Assembly: GCF_014645135.1 (NCBI RefSeq)
Contig: NZ_BMLH01000003.1
Location: forward strand, 334,396 to 398,395
DNA length: 64,000 nt
Direction: 5' to 3'
Origin: Rheinheimera tangshanensis
GTDB taxonomy: Bacteria; Pseudomonadota; Gammaproteobacteria; Enterobacterales; Alteromonadaceae
Position 1 is the stretch's first letter. Each line of letters starts with the position of its first letter. The translations under genes and the position numbers were made by a program. Under the pieces are notes generated by a model, which saw only the letters and a program-made list of their open reading frames with translations, made no database searches and had not been told where the DNA came from. This document shows positions 1 through 8,631 of this stretch, piece after piece.

Positions 1-2778
1 ACTAAATTCCAGAGCAATGTGCTGTGGTTATCTGTCTATGGCGATACCGACCAACGCGGCTTAAAAGAATTTGCCAAAGATGTGCGGGACGAGCTGAAAA
101 AACTGCCTGGTGTTAGCAAAGTGGAAGTGGTTGGGGCTTTGGACTACGAGGTCTCCATCGAGGTGTCAGAGCATAAGCTACGCGAATATGGCCTGACCTT
201 TAACCAGATTGTGACTGCAGTGCGTGGCAGTTCTGTGGATTTACCCGGTGGTTCTATTAAAGCGGATAATGGCAATATTTTACTCCGTGCCAAAGGCCAG
301 GCCTACCGTCAACAAGACTTTGCCGACATAGTGCTGATCAACAGAGCCGATGGTACCCGTTTATTATTGGGTGATATCGCCAAAGTGAACGATGGTTTTG
401 TCGAGATGGAGTCTTACTCTACCTTTAACGGCAAACCTTCTGTGTCGATTAAAGTGGATGCGGTAGGCGAGGACAATACCTTAAAAATTGCGGCTGCGGT
501 GAAAGACTACGTCGGGAAGAAAAAGGCTGATTTACCCGATAGTATGAATATAGATTATTGGGGCGACTCGAGTTATTACCTGCAAGGTCGGCTGGATCTG
601 ATGACGGACAATATGCTGATGGGCGCTTTACTGGTGCTGATCAGTCTGACGTTGTTTCTGGAATTTCGTGTCGCTTTTTGGGTGATGGTGGGTATTCCGG
701 TCTGTTTCCTTGGCACTATAGCGCTGATGCCTTTGTCGATGTTTGATGTGTCGATCAATATGATCAGTCTGTTTGGTTTTATTCTGGTGCTGGGCATACT
801 GGTGGATGACGCCATCATCATAGGCGAGAGTGCTTACACGGAAATTGAAAAATACGGCAAATCCGCCGAGACCGTGATCCGCGGCGCTCAGCGTGTGGCT
901 ATGCCTGCCACTTTTGGTGTGTTAACCACCATTGCTGCCTTTATTCCTATGTTGATGGTCGGTGGTCCTCAAGGACCGATTTGGGAGTCTATCGCCTGGG
1001 TAGTGATCCTCTGTCTGCTGTTTTCTATGGTCGAATCCAAGTTTATTTTGCCCGCGCATTTAATTGCAATGGACAGTAAGCCCTGGGATCCAGATCGCCA
1101 TGGCATTTTTTACAGCTTAGGTCGTGCCTGCAGCAATGGACTTAAGTTTGTTCGTCTTAAAGTATCTGGGGCAACGGACAGTTTCGTTTATGGTCGTTAC
1201 AAAAGGGCGATTGCGTGGTGCATTGAGTATCGCTACATCACGGCGACCAGCTTTTTCGCCATGATGGTGCTGATGATAGGTTTAATGGCTGGTGGTCATG
1301 TACGTTGGGTATTCTTTCCTAATATCCCAAGTGACTTTATTAATGCCAATTTAACTATGATGGAAGGCTCATCAGGTCAGGCGACAGTGCAAGCCATGCA
1401 GCAGTTGGAAGCGGCTTTGGTCAAAACTAACGAGCAAATCGTGGCGAAGGGAGAAGAGGGGCTGATGAAGCACCGCTTGACCTTTACCGAATCAGACACT
1501 CGTGGTGAGCTGGTGATTGAACTGGAGAAAAGTGAAGGTCGTAACATAGATGCCAACGAGTTCGTCCGGTTATGGCGCGAGCAAATCCCGGAAATTGCAG
1601 GCATAAAAACACTACAAATTTTCTCTTCCACCAGTGGCGGTGGTGGCGGTGATATCTCATTCCAGCTAAAAAGCAAAGAGCTTGATCAGTTGCGTTTAGC
1701 TACTGAAGAGTTAAAAGCTGCTATGGTCGCCTATCAGGGCGTTTATGATATTGAGGACAGTATCAGTGGTGGCAACGACGAAATAGTGCTGAAGATTAAG
1801 CCTCAGGCTGAAGCTTTGGGTATTACCTTGTCTGACCTGGCCACTCAGGTTCGTTACGGTTTTTACGGTGCTGAAGCTCAGCGTATCCAGCGTGATGGCG
1901 AAGAAGTCAAAGTGATGGTGCGTTATCCGAAAGAAGAGCGTCGTTCAGTTGGCAATCTGGAGAATATGAAAATCCGCACTGCCTCAGGTGCCGAAGTGCC
2001 ATTTTCTCAAGTCGCTGAATACAAAGCTCAGCCCAGTTATTCTGCGATCAACAGGGTAGATGGTGAGCGTTCCGTCACTATTAGTGCTTCAGTAGATAAA
2101 GCGTTAGCCGAACCTATGAAGATCACGAAGGAGTTACAGGACAAAGTGCTGCCGAAACTTGCAGAAAAATACGGCATTGAGACGGCATTGGAAGGGGCCA
2201 GTCTGGAAGAAGCAGACGCCATGACTGACTTAGCCTTAGGTTTCCTGCTGGCATTGTTTGTGATTTATGCGCTGTTGGCTATACCGCTGAAATCCTATAC
2301 TCAGCCGCTGATTATTATGTCAGTGATCCCTTTTGGTTTAATTGGTGCCATTTTAGGTCATATGTTGCTGGGCCTTAGTGTCAGCATTATGTCCTTGTTC
2401 GGTTTGATTGCATTGGCTGGGGTTGTAGTCAATGATTCGCTGGTGATGGTGGATTTTGTCAATGAGTCGCGCCGCAATGGTATCCCATTAAAAGAGGCTG
2501 TGGTTGGAGCTGGCACCAGACGTTTCAGGCCTATTATGCTGACATCTTTAACCACCTTCTTAGGTCTTGCGCCTATAGTGCTTGAGAAAAGCTTACAAGC
2601 GCAAATTGTGGTGCCTATGGCGGTTTCACTGGCCTACGGTATTTTGTTTGCGACAGTGATCACTTTACTGCTGATCCCCGCTTTGTATGTGATACTCGAT
2701 GACTTTTTAGGGGTATTCAGACGTAAAAAGGCTGAAGATACAACCTATACAGTGGATGAGTTACCACAGCAGAAATGA
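1..2778 (+). CDS. RND family efflux transporter permease, 5' end missing
   Basis: Inner-membrane proton-driven pump of the AcrB/HAE type, normally working with a periplasmic adaptor and an outer-membrane channel. The reading frame is open from base 1, so the gene starts upstream; about 925 residues are present of the usual 1020-1050. A cluster of membrane segments at fragment residues about 200-350 carries the TM4 motif LVDDAII (aspartates 269 and 270), the expected proton-relay pair. A second cluster at about 740-905 ends the protein. At the TM10 position where AcrB has lysine, this protein reads VVNDSLVMVDF, so the relay is of the Asn/Asp variety seen in other RND branches. The adaptor gene is probably just left of the window. 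Substrate cannot be told from sequence. Confidence 0.93.
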   Translation, partial: TKFQSNVLWLSVYGDTDQRGLKEFAKDVRDELKKLPGVSKVEVVGALDYEVSIEVSEHKLREYGLTFNQIVTAVRGSSVDLPGGSIKADNGNILLRAKGQAYRQQDFADIVLINRADGTRLLLGDIAKVNDGFVEMESYSTFNGKPSVSIKVDAVGEDNTLKIAAAVKDYVGKKKADLPDSMNIDYWGDSSYYLQGRLDLMTDNMLMGALLVLISLTLFLEFRVAFWVMVGIPVCFLGTIALMPLSMFDVSINMISLFGFILVLGILVDDAIIIGESAYTEIEKYGKSAETVIRGAQRVAMPATFGVLTTIAAFIPMLMVGGPQGPIWESIAWVVILCLLFSMVESKFILPAHLIAMDSKPWDPDRHGIFYSLGRACSNGLKFVRLKVSGATDSFVYGRYKRAIAWCIEYRYITATSFFAMMVLMIGLMAGGHVRWVFFPNIPSDFINANLTMMEGSSGQATVQAMQQLEAALVKTNEQIVAKGEEGLMKHRLTFTESDTRGELVIELEKSEGRNIDANEFVRLWREQIPEIAGIKTLQIFSSTSGGGGGDISFQLKSKELDQLRLATEELKAAMVAYQGVYDIEDSISGGNDEIVLKIKPQAEALGITLSDLATQVRYGFYGAEAQRIQRDGEEVKVMVRYPKEERRSVGNLENMKIRTASGAEVPFSQVAEYKAQPSYSAINRVDGERSVTISASVDKALAEPMKITKELQDKVLPKLAEKYGIETALEGASLEEADAMTDLALGFLLALFVIYALLAIPLKSYTQPLIIMSVIPFGLIGAILGHMLLGLSVSIMSLFGLIALAGVVVNDSLVMVDFVNESRRNGIPLKEAVVGAGTRRFRPIMLTSLTTFLGLAPIVLEKSLQAQIVVPMAVSLAYGILFATVITLLLIPALYVILDDFLGVFRRKKAEDTTYTVDELPQQK

Positions 2779-2783
2779 CATCA

Positions 2784-2820
2784 CCCATAAAAGACCGCCG
2801 AAAGGCGGTTTTTTTATGGG
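2784..2820. terminator. Rho-independent terminator after the RND gene
   Basis: The GC stem GACCGCC-GAAA-GGCGGTT is enclosed in outer arms CCCATAAAA and TTTTTTATGGG, giving a long near-perfect hairpin 5 bases after the RND stop codon with a T run on the plus strand and an A run on the other side. Confidence 0.9.
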
Positions 2821-2827
2821 GTATGCC

Positions 2828-3267
2828 GGCAACGAAGCACTGGTTTCAAGGACTCAGACTCATCCCCAACGTCATTGATGTTACAGCGAGGCGGCAAGCA
2901 AACGAGACCCCGGGAGCATAGCTGACTATGTGACCGGGGCGAGACTTTTATTTTAAAAGCAGGGGCAGCCAACGAAGCTGCAGCTTCAAGGACGCCAGAC
3001 TAATCCCCAAAGTCATTGATGTTACAGCGAGGCGGCAAGCAAACGAGACCCCGGGAGCATAGCTGACTATGTGACCGGGGCGAGACTCTTATTTTAAAAG
3101 CAGGGGGCAGCCAACGAAGCAGCAGCTTCAAGGACGCCAGACTAATCCCCAAAGTCATTGATGTTGCAGCGAGGCGGCAAGAAAACGAGACCCCGGGAAC
3201 ATAGCTGACTATGTGACCGGGGCGAGTGGATGCAGCCAACGAAGCAGCAGCTTCAAGGACGCAGGGG
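2828..3267. repeat. Tandem array of a structured intergenic repeat (three copies plus a partial one)
   Basis: Three near-identical units begin at about 2863, 3004 and 3146; the landmark GTCATTGATGTT recurs at 2871, 3012 and 3154, a period of 141-142 bp. A partial tail of a further unit lies at 2828-2862. Each unit contains a two-tier hairpin, CCCCGG-GAG-CATAG-CTGA-CTATG-TGA-CCGGGG, and a downstream segment AACGAAGC..GCTTCAAGGACG. The last unit runs from CCCC to GGGG, ending 3 bases from the sdaA stop codon. Single diverged copies occur at 6918-7036 and 25722-25842. I see no coding capacity. Function unknown: it resembles a REP/MITE-like dispersed element. Confidence 0.9.
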
Positions 3268-3269
3268 AT

Positions 3270-4649
3270 TTAGCATTCGATGATATTGACGGCTAACCCA
3301 CCGCGCGACGTTTCTTTGTATTTGCTTTGCATATCACGGCCTGTATCCCACATGGTTTTTATCACTTTATCCAAAGTGACTTTGTGCTCACCCGTACCAC
3401 GCAAAGCTAAGCGTGAGGCGTTGATGGCTTTAATAGAACCCATCGCGTTACGTTCAATACAAGGTACCTGCACTAAACCGCCGACAGGGTCGCAAGTTAA
3501 ACCCAGGTTATGTTCCATACCAATTTCTGCAGCGTTTTCGACGTGATCGACAGAGCCGCCGAGGATCTCAGTTAAAGCACCTGCAGCCATAGAGCAAGCG
3601 ACCCCCACTTCACCTTGACAGCCGACTTCAGCACCTGAAATTGAGGCATTTTTCTTATATAAAATACCAATAGCGGCCGCTGTTAACAGGTAACGGCAGT
3701 AAATGTCCGGCGTCACAGGCTGAATGTATTTGTCGTAATACATCAAGACGGCCGGAATAATACCTGCGGCACCATTAGTCGGTGCTGTCACTACACGGCC
3801 TCCAGCGGCGTTTTCTTCATTGACCGCTAAGGCAAATAAATTCACCCAGTCCATCACTTGCAATGGATCGGAGCTTTTTTCCGCCATCAAGCGTTTATGC
3901 AGGGCAGGGGCGCGGCGTTTGACCTTTAAACCGCCAGGTAAAATTCCCTCGGTTCGAATGCCACGCTGCACACAGTCATACATGGTTTGCCAGATTTTAC
4001 CCAGCTCCTGCTGAATTTGTTGCTCGCTACGCAGCACTTTTTCGTTTTCCATCATCAAACCTGCAATGGATAAACCGTTTTCCTTACATAGCTTCATCAG
4101 CTCGGCACCGCTTTCAAAAGGGAAAGGCGGTGGGTTGTCAGCGGCAAACTGACTGGCGGCTTCTTTTTCTTTGGCAAAATCTTCCGCTTTAACAATAAAA
4201 CCGCCACCTATCGAGAAATAAATTTCGCTGAACAACACTTCATGACCAGCATAAGCGATCAGCTCCATGCCGTTGGAATGCTCTTTTAAAGTTTTGCGAC
4301 GGTGAAAGACGATAGCGCCTTCGCGTGGGAACGCGACGGAATGCTTTTGATCCAGCAGAATTTGTTGAGTGTCATCGACGGATTTTAATAAAGCGGGGAT
4401 TGCATCCGGGTTAATGTTTTCCGGTAAAAAACCGGACAAACCTAAAATGACAGCTTTGCCTGTCCCGTGACCAATACCGGTTTGGCCTAAAGAGCCAAAG
4501 AGTTCAGCTTTAACGCTGGTTACTTGATCAAATAAACCCATGGCTTGCAGGTTTTCACAGAATTTTTTTGCGGCACGCATTGGGCCTACAGTGTGAGAAC
4601 TGGATGGGCCTATACCAATGCTAAACATATCAAAAGCACTAATAATCAT
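3270..4649 (-). CDS. sdaA: L-serine ammonia-lyase (serine deaminase), single-chain iron-sulfur type
   Basis: Converts L-serine to pyruvate and ammonia in the cytoplasm. About 459 residues, close to E. coli SdaA. The N-terminus [20 protein letters not shown] matches the family start; a longer reading from 4685 would add 12 residues with no recognisable ribosome site, so I prefer 4649. The substrate-binding loop SSSHTVGP is near residue 17. The C-terminal half holds the cysteines expected to bind the 4Fe-4S cluster ([12 protein letters not shown] and [14 protein letters not shown]). It follows pabB and nudL on the same strand, the same order as in E. coli, with a 133-base gap that could hold its own promoter. 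The repeat array abuts its 3' end. Confidence 0.95.
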   Translation of the reverse strand: MIISAFDMFSIGIGPSSSHTVGPMRAAKKFCENLQAMGLFDQVTSVKAELFGSLGQTGIGHGTGKAVILGLSGFLPENINPDAIPALLKSVDDTQQILLDQKHSVAFPREGAIVFHRRKTLKEHSNGMELIAYAGHEVLFSEIYFSIGGGFIVKAEDFAKEKEAASQFAADNPPPFPFESGAELMKLCKENGLSIAGLMMENEKVLRSEQQIQQELGKIWQTMYDCVQRGIRTEGILPGGLKVKRRAPALHKRLMAEKSSDPLQVMDWVNLFALAVNEENAAGGRVVTAPTNGAAGIIPAVLMYYDKYIQPVTPDIYCRYLLTAAAIGILYKKNASISGAEVGCQGEVGVACSMAAGALTEILGGSVDHVENAAEIGMEHNLGLTCDPVGGLVQVPCIERNAMGSIKAINASRLALRGTGEHKVTLDKVIKTMWDTGRDMQSKYKETSRGGLAVNIIEC

Positions 4650-4782
4650 TGGAGTCTGCTTTTCGTTATAAGAACTGGGCGCCATTCTAACGGAAGCAAA
4701 TGAATTTCGTAACTCGCTTTGTAACTGGTCGGTGCTTAGTACAGCAGAAACTGTACGCGGTGCTGTGCTGATTTTGTTACAG

Positions 4783-5349
4783 TCAGTAAAAATGCAGTTG
4801 TTGTTTTAACGAATAGAGGATAGCCGCTGTTGCGCCCCAGATCAGATGTGGGCCATAGGGCATAAAGTGCACCAGATGCGACTGGCCATGCATAGCAAAA
4901 TATTCACTGTGAATGTTTTGTGAGTCCAGTACGAAAGACAAAGGCAGCCAAAAGGCCGATTCTACTTCAGAGGCTTGCAGTTTGAGTTCCGCCTCTTGGT
5001 TTAACAAGGCGATCCAGGGCTGAATTAAAAAGCCAGTACCTGTGGCGTAGCTGGGGAGCTGGCCAATCAACTGCAGTTGCTCTGGAGTGATACCGGTTTC
5101 TTCATGAGTTTCACGCAAAGCGGCCTGATGGCTTTGCTCATTTGCCTCCATCTTACCGCCGGGGAAACTGATTTGGCCCGGATGGTGGCGTAAGTCAGAA
5201 CTGCGTTTGGTCAGTAGCAGTTGCAATTCGCCTTGATACTCTCTTAATACAACCAGTACAGCAGCAGCTTTACTTTTTTCCATCTGCAACAACACAGAGC
5301 CTTTGGCTGGTTGAAGGAAAAAACGTTGTAAAAACTGCTGCCGGTTCAT
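4783..5349 (-). CDS. nudL: CoA pyrophosphatase, Nudix family (NudL type)
   Basis: Predicted to hydrolyse the pyrophosphate of coenzyme A and derivatives, a housekeeping nucleotide reaction in the cytoplasm. The 188-residue protein carries a complete Nudix box ([23 protein letters not shown]) at about residues 65-88. The NudL/UPF0035 signature [20 protein letters not shown] immediately precedes it and separates this family from other Nudix enzymes. Its start codon lies 4 bases after the pabB stop, so translation is probably coupled to pabB. The pabB-nudL-sdaA order is shared with enterobacteria. Confidence 0.92.
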   Translation of the reverse strand: MNRQQFLQRFFLQPAKGSVLLQMEKSKAAAVLVVLREYQGELQLLLTKRSSDLRHHPGQISFPGGKMEANEQSHQAALRETHEETGITPEQLQLIGQLPSYATGTGFLIQPWIALLNQEAELKLQASEVESAFWLPLSFVLDSQNIHSEYFAMHGQSHLVHFMPYGPHLIWGATAAILYSLKQQLHFY

Positions 5350-5353
5350 ATGG

Positions 5354-6742
5354 TTAGCCCATCAAGGCTGATGTTGTTTCAGTGAGCAAAGGCAGGATCT
5401 TATTGACCTTATGGAAGGTCTCTGCGTATTCGGCATCGACCTGTGAGTCGGCCACTATACCGCCTCCGGCCCAGCAGTAAGCTTTGCCTTGCGCCATAAC
5501 TAAAGTGCGGATAGCGATATTGCTGTCCATATCACCGCAGCTGTTGATATAGCCTACAGCACCGCAATACACAGAGCGACTATTGGGTTCTAACTCAGCA
5601 ATGATCTGCATGGCACGCACTTTAGGAGCGCCAGTAATAGATCCACCCGGAAAAGCGCCGCGCAACAAATCACAAGCGTCAGCACTTGGGCTTAAAGTAC
5701 CGGTAATAGTGCTGACCAAATGATGCACTGCGGGAAACGACTCGATGGCAAATAAAGCAGGTACTTTGACCGAGCCTGGTACACAGTGTTTGCCTAAATC
5801 GTTACGCAGTAAATCGACAATCATCACATTTTCTGCCCTGTCTTTCGGGGCTGTTTGCAGCTCATCGGCACTTTGCTTATCAAGCTGGGCATCAGCAAAA
5901 CGTGGTCTGGTGCCTTTAATTGGCTTGGTTTCTACCTGACCTGCTTTGAGCTGTAAAAAGCGCTCTGGCGACAAACTTAATACGGCGCCTTGGGGCAAAC
6001 GCAAAAAAGCCGAAAAAGGAGCGGCATTTTTACTGCGTAAGGTTAAATAGGCCTGCCATTCATCACCGCTGTAACTGGCTTCAAAACGCTGAGCTAAATT
6101 AATTTGGTAACAGTCACCACTTTTCAGATAGTTTTGTACCTGGTCAAACTTCTGGCTGTAGCTTGTTTTATCCATATTAGCTTGCCATTTTGTTGTGAGT
6201 TCAAAAGGTGTGATGTCAGCTGTATTATTAAAAAGTGCTGCATTTTCTGTCCAGTGCGCAGCCGCATTGCCCCGGTAATCGACATACCACAGTTGTTGCT
6301 GTTGTTTATCTAAAATCAGGGCCCAGAGATAAATACCAACCGCCATATCAGGAAGCAAAGTTCCTGCATCTGTCGCTTGTGGCACGGGTTCAATCACTGT
6401 GCCTAAGTCATAAGCAAAATAACCTAAAGCGCCGCCGATAAAAGGTAAATCAGCATGGTCTGATAACGTGGGGGTATCCGGAAAATAAGTATGGATAAGT
6501 TGCTGCAAGGCGCCAAAAGGATCCATTTGCAACAACTGAGGTTGGCCTCGTTCGGTTTGGATTAATTGACCCTGCTGATAGACAAGGGTCGCGACAGGGC
6601 GAGCCACCAGAATATCAAAGCGGCTATTGACGTGATTACTTGCCGCTGAGTCGAGCAACATGGCCCATGGCTCTGAAGCTACGGCAGAAAAATACTCCAG
6701 CAGATGCGGCACTTTGGCATCTAACTTCAAAAACTGTGACAT
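5354..6742 (-). CDS. pabB: Aminodeoxychorismate synthase component I
   Basis: Makes 4-amino-4-deoxychorismate from chorismate with ammonia supplied by PabA, the first step of p-aminobenzoate and folate synthesis. About 462 residues, against 453 in E. coli. The chorismate-binding domain fills the C-terminal half, with the PIKGTRPR motif and the ATP-independent TrpE/PabB signatures GGSITGAPK and GAVGYI. I chose the start at 6742 because GAGACGA lies about 6 bases upstream, whereas in-frame ATGs at 6754 and 6775 have no such site. The alternative anthranilate synthase component I is less likely given the nudL/sdaA context. Confidence 0.93.
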   Translation of the reverse strand: MSQFLKLDAKVPHLLEYFSAVASEPWAMLLDSAASNHVNSRFDILVARPVATLVYQQGQLIQTERGQPQLLQMDPFGALQQLIHTYFPDTPTLSDHADLPFIGGALGYFAYDLGTVIEPVPQATDAGTLLPDMAVGIYLWALILDKQQQQLWYVDYRGNAAAHWTENAALFNNTADITPFELTTKWQANMDKTSYSQKFDQVQNYLKSGDCYQINLAQRFEASYSGDEWQAYLTLRSKNAAPFSAFLRLPQGAVLSLSPERFLQLKAGQVETKPIKGTRPRFADAQLDKQSADELQTAPKDRAENVMIVDLLRNDLGKHCVPGSVKVPALFAIESFPAVHHLVSTITGTLSPSADACDLLRGAFPGGSITGAPKVRAMQIIAELEPNSRSVYCGAVGYINSCGDMDSNIAIRTLVMAQGKAYCWAGGGIVADSQVDAEYAETFHKVNKILPLLTETTSALMG

Positions 6743-6917
6743 AAGTCGTCTCATAAAACGGGCTAATTCCGGCAAAAATACGCTTGTTGACTAGCCGCTG
6801 GATCTGTTGCGCTGTATGATATCAGCCCAACTGATATTAGTTAACCTGAACACAGGAAAAGCCGCTTTGTCTGGATGCAGAACAGACAGAGGCCAAAACA
6901 CAAGAAAAGATAATGTT

Positions 6918-7036
6918 ACCCTAAGTTATTGGAATTTCAGCGTAACGACAGCGAGTGAATCCCCGGAAACATAGGCCACTATGCGTGCGGGGTGAAAATC
7001 GAAGTCAATAAAGCTGCAGTTTCAACAGCGGCGGGG
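6918..7036. repeat. Diverged single copy of the structured repeat
   Basis: Starts CCCTAAGTTATTGG and ends GGCGGGG, so it keeps the C-run/G-run ends of the family. The two-tier hairpin is present as CCCCG-GAAA-CATAG-GCCA-CTATG-CGTG-CGGGG: both stems are kept while every loop differs from the tandem array. It fills much of the gap between divergent pabB and the fumarase gene and ends 22 bases before the fumarase start codon, so it is probably in that gene's leader RNA. Confidence 0.8.
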
Positions 7037-7058
7037 AAAACAGAAGGGCACAAAGAAC

Positions 7059-8579
7059 ATGACCGTAATTCGCCAGCAAGACTTTATCGACAGCATCGAA
7101 GATGCGTTGCAGTACATCTCTTTTTATCACCCGCTGGATTTTGTTCAGGCGCTTGAAAAGGCCTATCACAAAGAACAAAATCAGGCCGCCAAAGATGCTA
7201 TAGCCCAAATCCTGATCAATTCCCGCATGTCGGCTGAAGGCAACAGACCTATTTGTCAGGACACAGGTATTGTCACCTGTTTTGTTAAAATCGGTATGGA
7301 TGTCAAATGGGATAAAACCGATATGACAGTGCAGCAAATGGTGGATGAAGGTACACGTCGTGCTTACCTGAACCCACATAATCCGCTGCGCGCCTCTATT
7401 GTGGCTGACCCTGCAGGTGCCCGCAAAAATACCCAGGACAACACACCTTCTGTAGTGCATATCGATATGATCCCGGGTCATCATGTGGAAGTGGCTATTG
7501 CGGCTAAAGGCGGCGGTAGCGAAAACAAAACCAAAATGGTGATGCTCAATCCATCGGATTCAGTGGTGGAGTGGGTGCTGGAAACGCTGCCGAAAATGGG
7601 TGCTGGCTGGTGTCCACCAGGCATGTTAGGTATAGGTATTGGCGGTACGGCAGAAAAAGCAGCAGTGCTTGCCAAAGAAGCCCTGATGGAGCCTGTGGAT
7701 ATTCAGGACTTACTGGAAAAAGGTGCTGAAACAGCCGACGAAAAACTGCGGGTTGAGCTGTACGACAAGGTCAATAAACTGGGCATCGGTGCTCAGGGCC
7801 TGGGTGGTTTAACTACAGTGGTGGATGTAAAAATCAAATCTGTCGCTACTCATGCAGCGTCAAAACCAGTGGTGATGATCCCGAACTGTGCTGCGACCCG
7901 TCATGTGCACTTCCATTTAGATGGTTCAGGCCCTGCGGTGTTGACACCTCCGAAGCTGGAAGATTGGCCAGAAGTGACCTGGGAGCTGGGCAACAATGTT
8001 CGCCGAGTGAATTTGGATACAGTGACTCCTGCAGATGTGCTGGAGTGGAAAGCAGGTGAAACTGTGCTCCTGTCGGGCAAAATGTTGACAGGGCGCGATG
8101 CGGCGCATAAACGTATCGCTGATATGTTAGCGAAAGGCGAAGCGCTGCCAGAAGGCGTCGATTTTAAAAATCGTTTTATTTATTACGTCGGTCCTGTCGA
8201 TGCTGTAGGTTCTGAAGTCGTAGGCCCAGCCGGTCCAACCACAGCCACCCGTATGGATAAATTTACCGACATGATGTTAGGTCAAACTGGCCTGCTTGGC
8301 ATGATTGGTAAGTCTGAGCGCGGCGACAAAACCGTAGAAAGCATTAAAGAGCACAAAGCTGTCTATTTAATGGCGGTCGGTGGTGCTGCGTATTTAGTTT
8401 CTAAAGCTATTAAAAAGTCCCGCGTTGTCGCGTTTGCCGACTTAGGTATGGAAGCGATTTACGAGTTTGACGTTGAAGACATGCCTGTCACTGTGGCGGT
8501 TGACAGTCAGGGAAATAACGTGCATAAACAAGGACCTGCTATTTGGAAAGTGAAGATAGCTGAACTTGCCAATAACTAA
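7059..8579 (+). CDS. Fumarate hydratase, class I (iron-sulfur)
   Basis: Interconverts fumarate and malate in the TCA cycle using an oxygen-sensitive 4Fe-4S cluster. The 506-residue protein contains both halves of a class I fumarase: the N-terminal alpha domain with NRPICQDTGIV (a cluster cysteine) and KGGGSENKTKM, and the C-terminal beta domain with LLSGKMLTGRDAAHKR and GPAGPTTATRMD. It belongs to the form that starts TVIRQQDFI rather than the E. coli FumA form, and is slightly shorter than the latter (548). Transcribed alone: divergent from pabB and followed by a terminator at 8591. The leader contains a copy of the structured repeat. Confidence 0.94.
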   Translation: MTVIRQQDFIDSIEDALQYISFYHPLDFVQALEKAYHKEQNQAAKDAIAQILINSRMSAEGNRPICQDTGIVTCFVKIGMDVKWDKTDMTVQQMVDEGTRRAYLNPHNPLRASIVADPAGARKNTQDNTPSVVHIDMIPGHHVEVAIAAKGGGSENKTKMVMLNPSDSVVEWVLETLPKMGAGWCPPGMLGIGIGGTAEKAAVLAKEALMEPVDIQDLLEKGAETADEKLRVELYDKVNKLGIGAQGLGGLTTVVDVKIKSVATHAASKPVVMIPNCAATRHVHFHLDGSGPAVLTPPKLEDWPEVTWELGNNVRRVNLDTVTPADVLEWKAGETVLLSGKMLTGRDAAHKRIADMLAKGEALPEGVDFKNRFIYYVGPVDAVGSEVVGPAGPTTATRMDKFTDMMLGQTGLLGMIGKSERGDKTVESIKEHKAVYLMAVGGAAYLVSKAIKKSRVVAFADLGMEAIYEFDVEDMPVTVAVDSQGNNVHKQGPAIWKVKIAELANN

Positions 8580-8590
8580 AATTAATACAT

Positions 8591-8615
8591 AACGCCCTGA
8601 CCCTCAGGGCGTTTT
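8591..8615 (+). terminator. Terminator after the fumarase gene
   Basis: AACGCCCTGA-CCC-TCAGGGCGTT followed by TTT; a compact GC-rich hairpin 12 bases past the fumarase stop and just ahead of the next gene's ribosome site. Confidence 0.88.
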
Positions 8616-8631
8616 TCTACCGGGAGAATCT

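Noticed and set aside
3000..3239. 79-codon frame inside the repeat array
   Set aside because: It is created by the repeat itself and has no ribosome site or family resemblance.
2828..3267. CRISPR-like regular repeats
   Set aside because: The whole 141-142 bp unit repeats without unique spacers, and no cas gene is near.
7005..7484. 159-codon antisense frame over the fumarase gene
   Set aside because: Shadow of a strongly supported gene; no start signal or recognisable protein.
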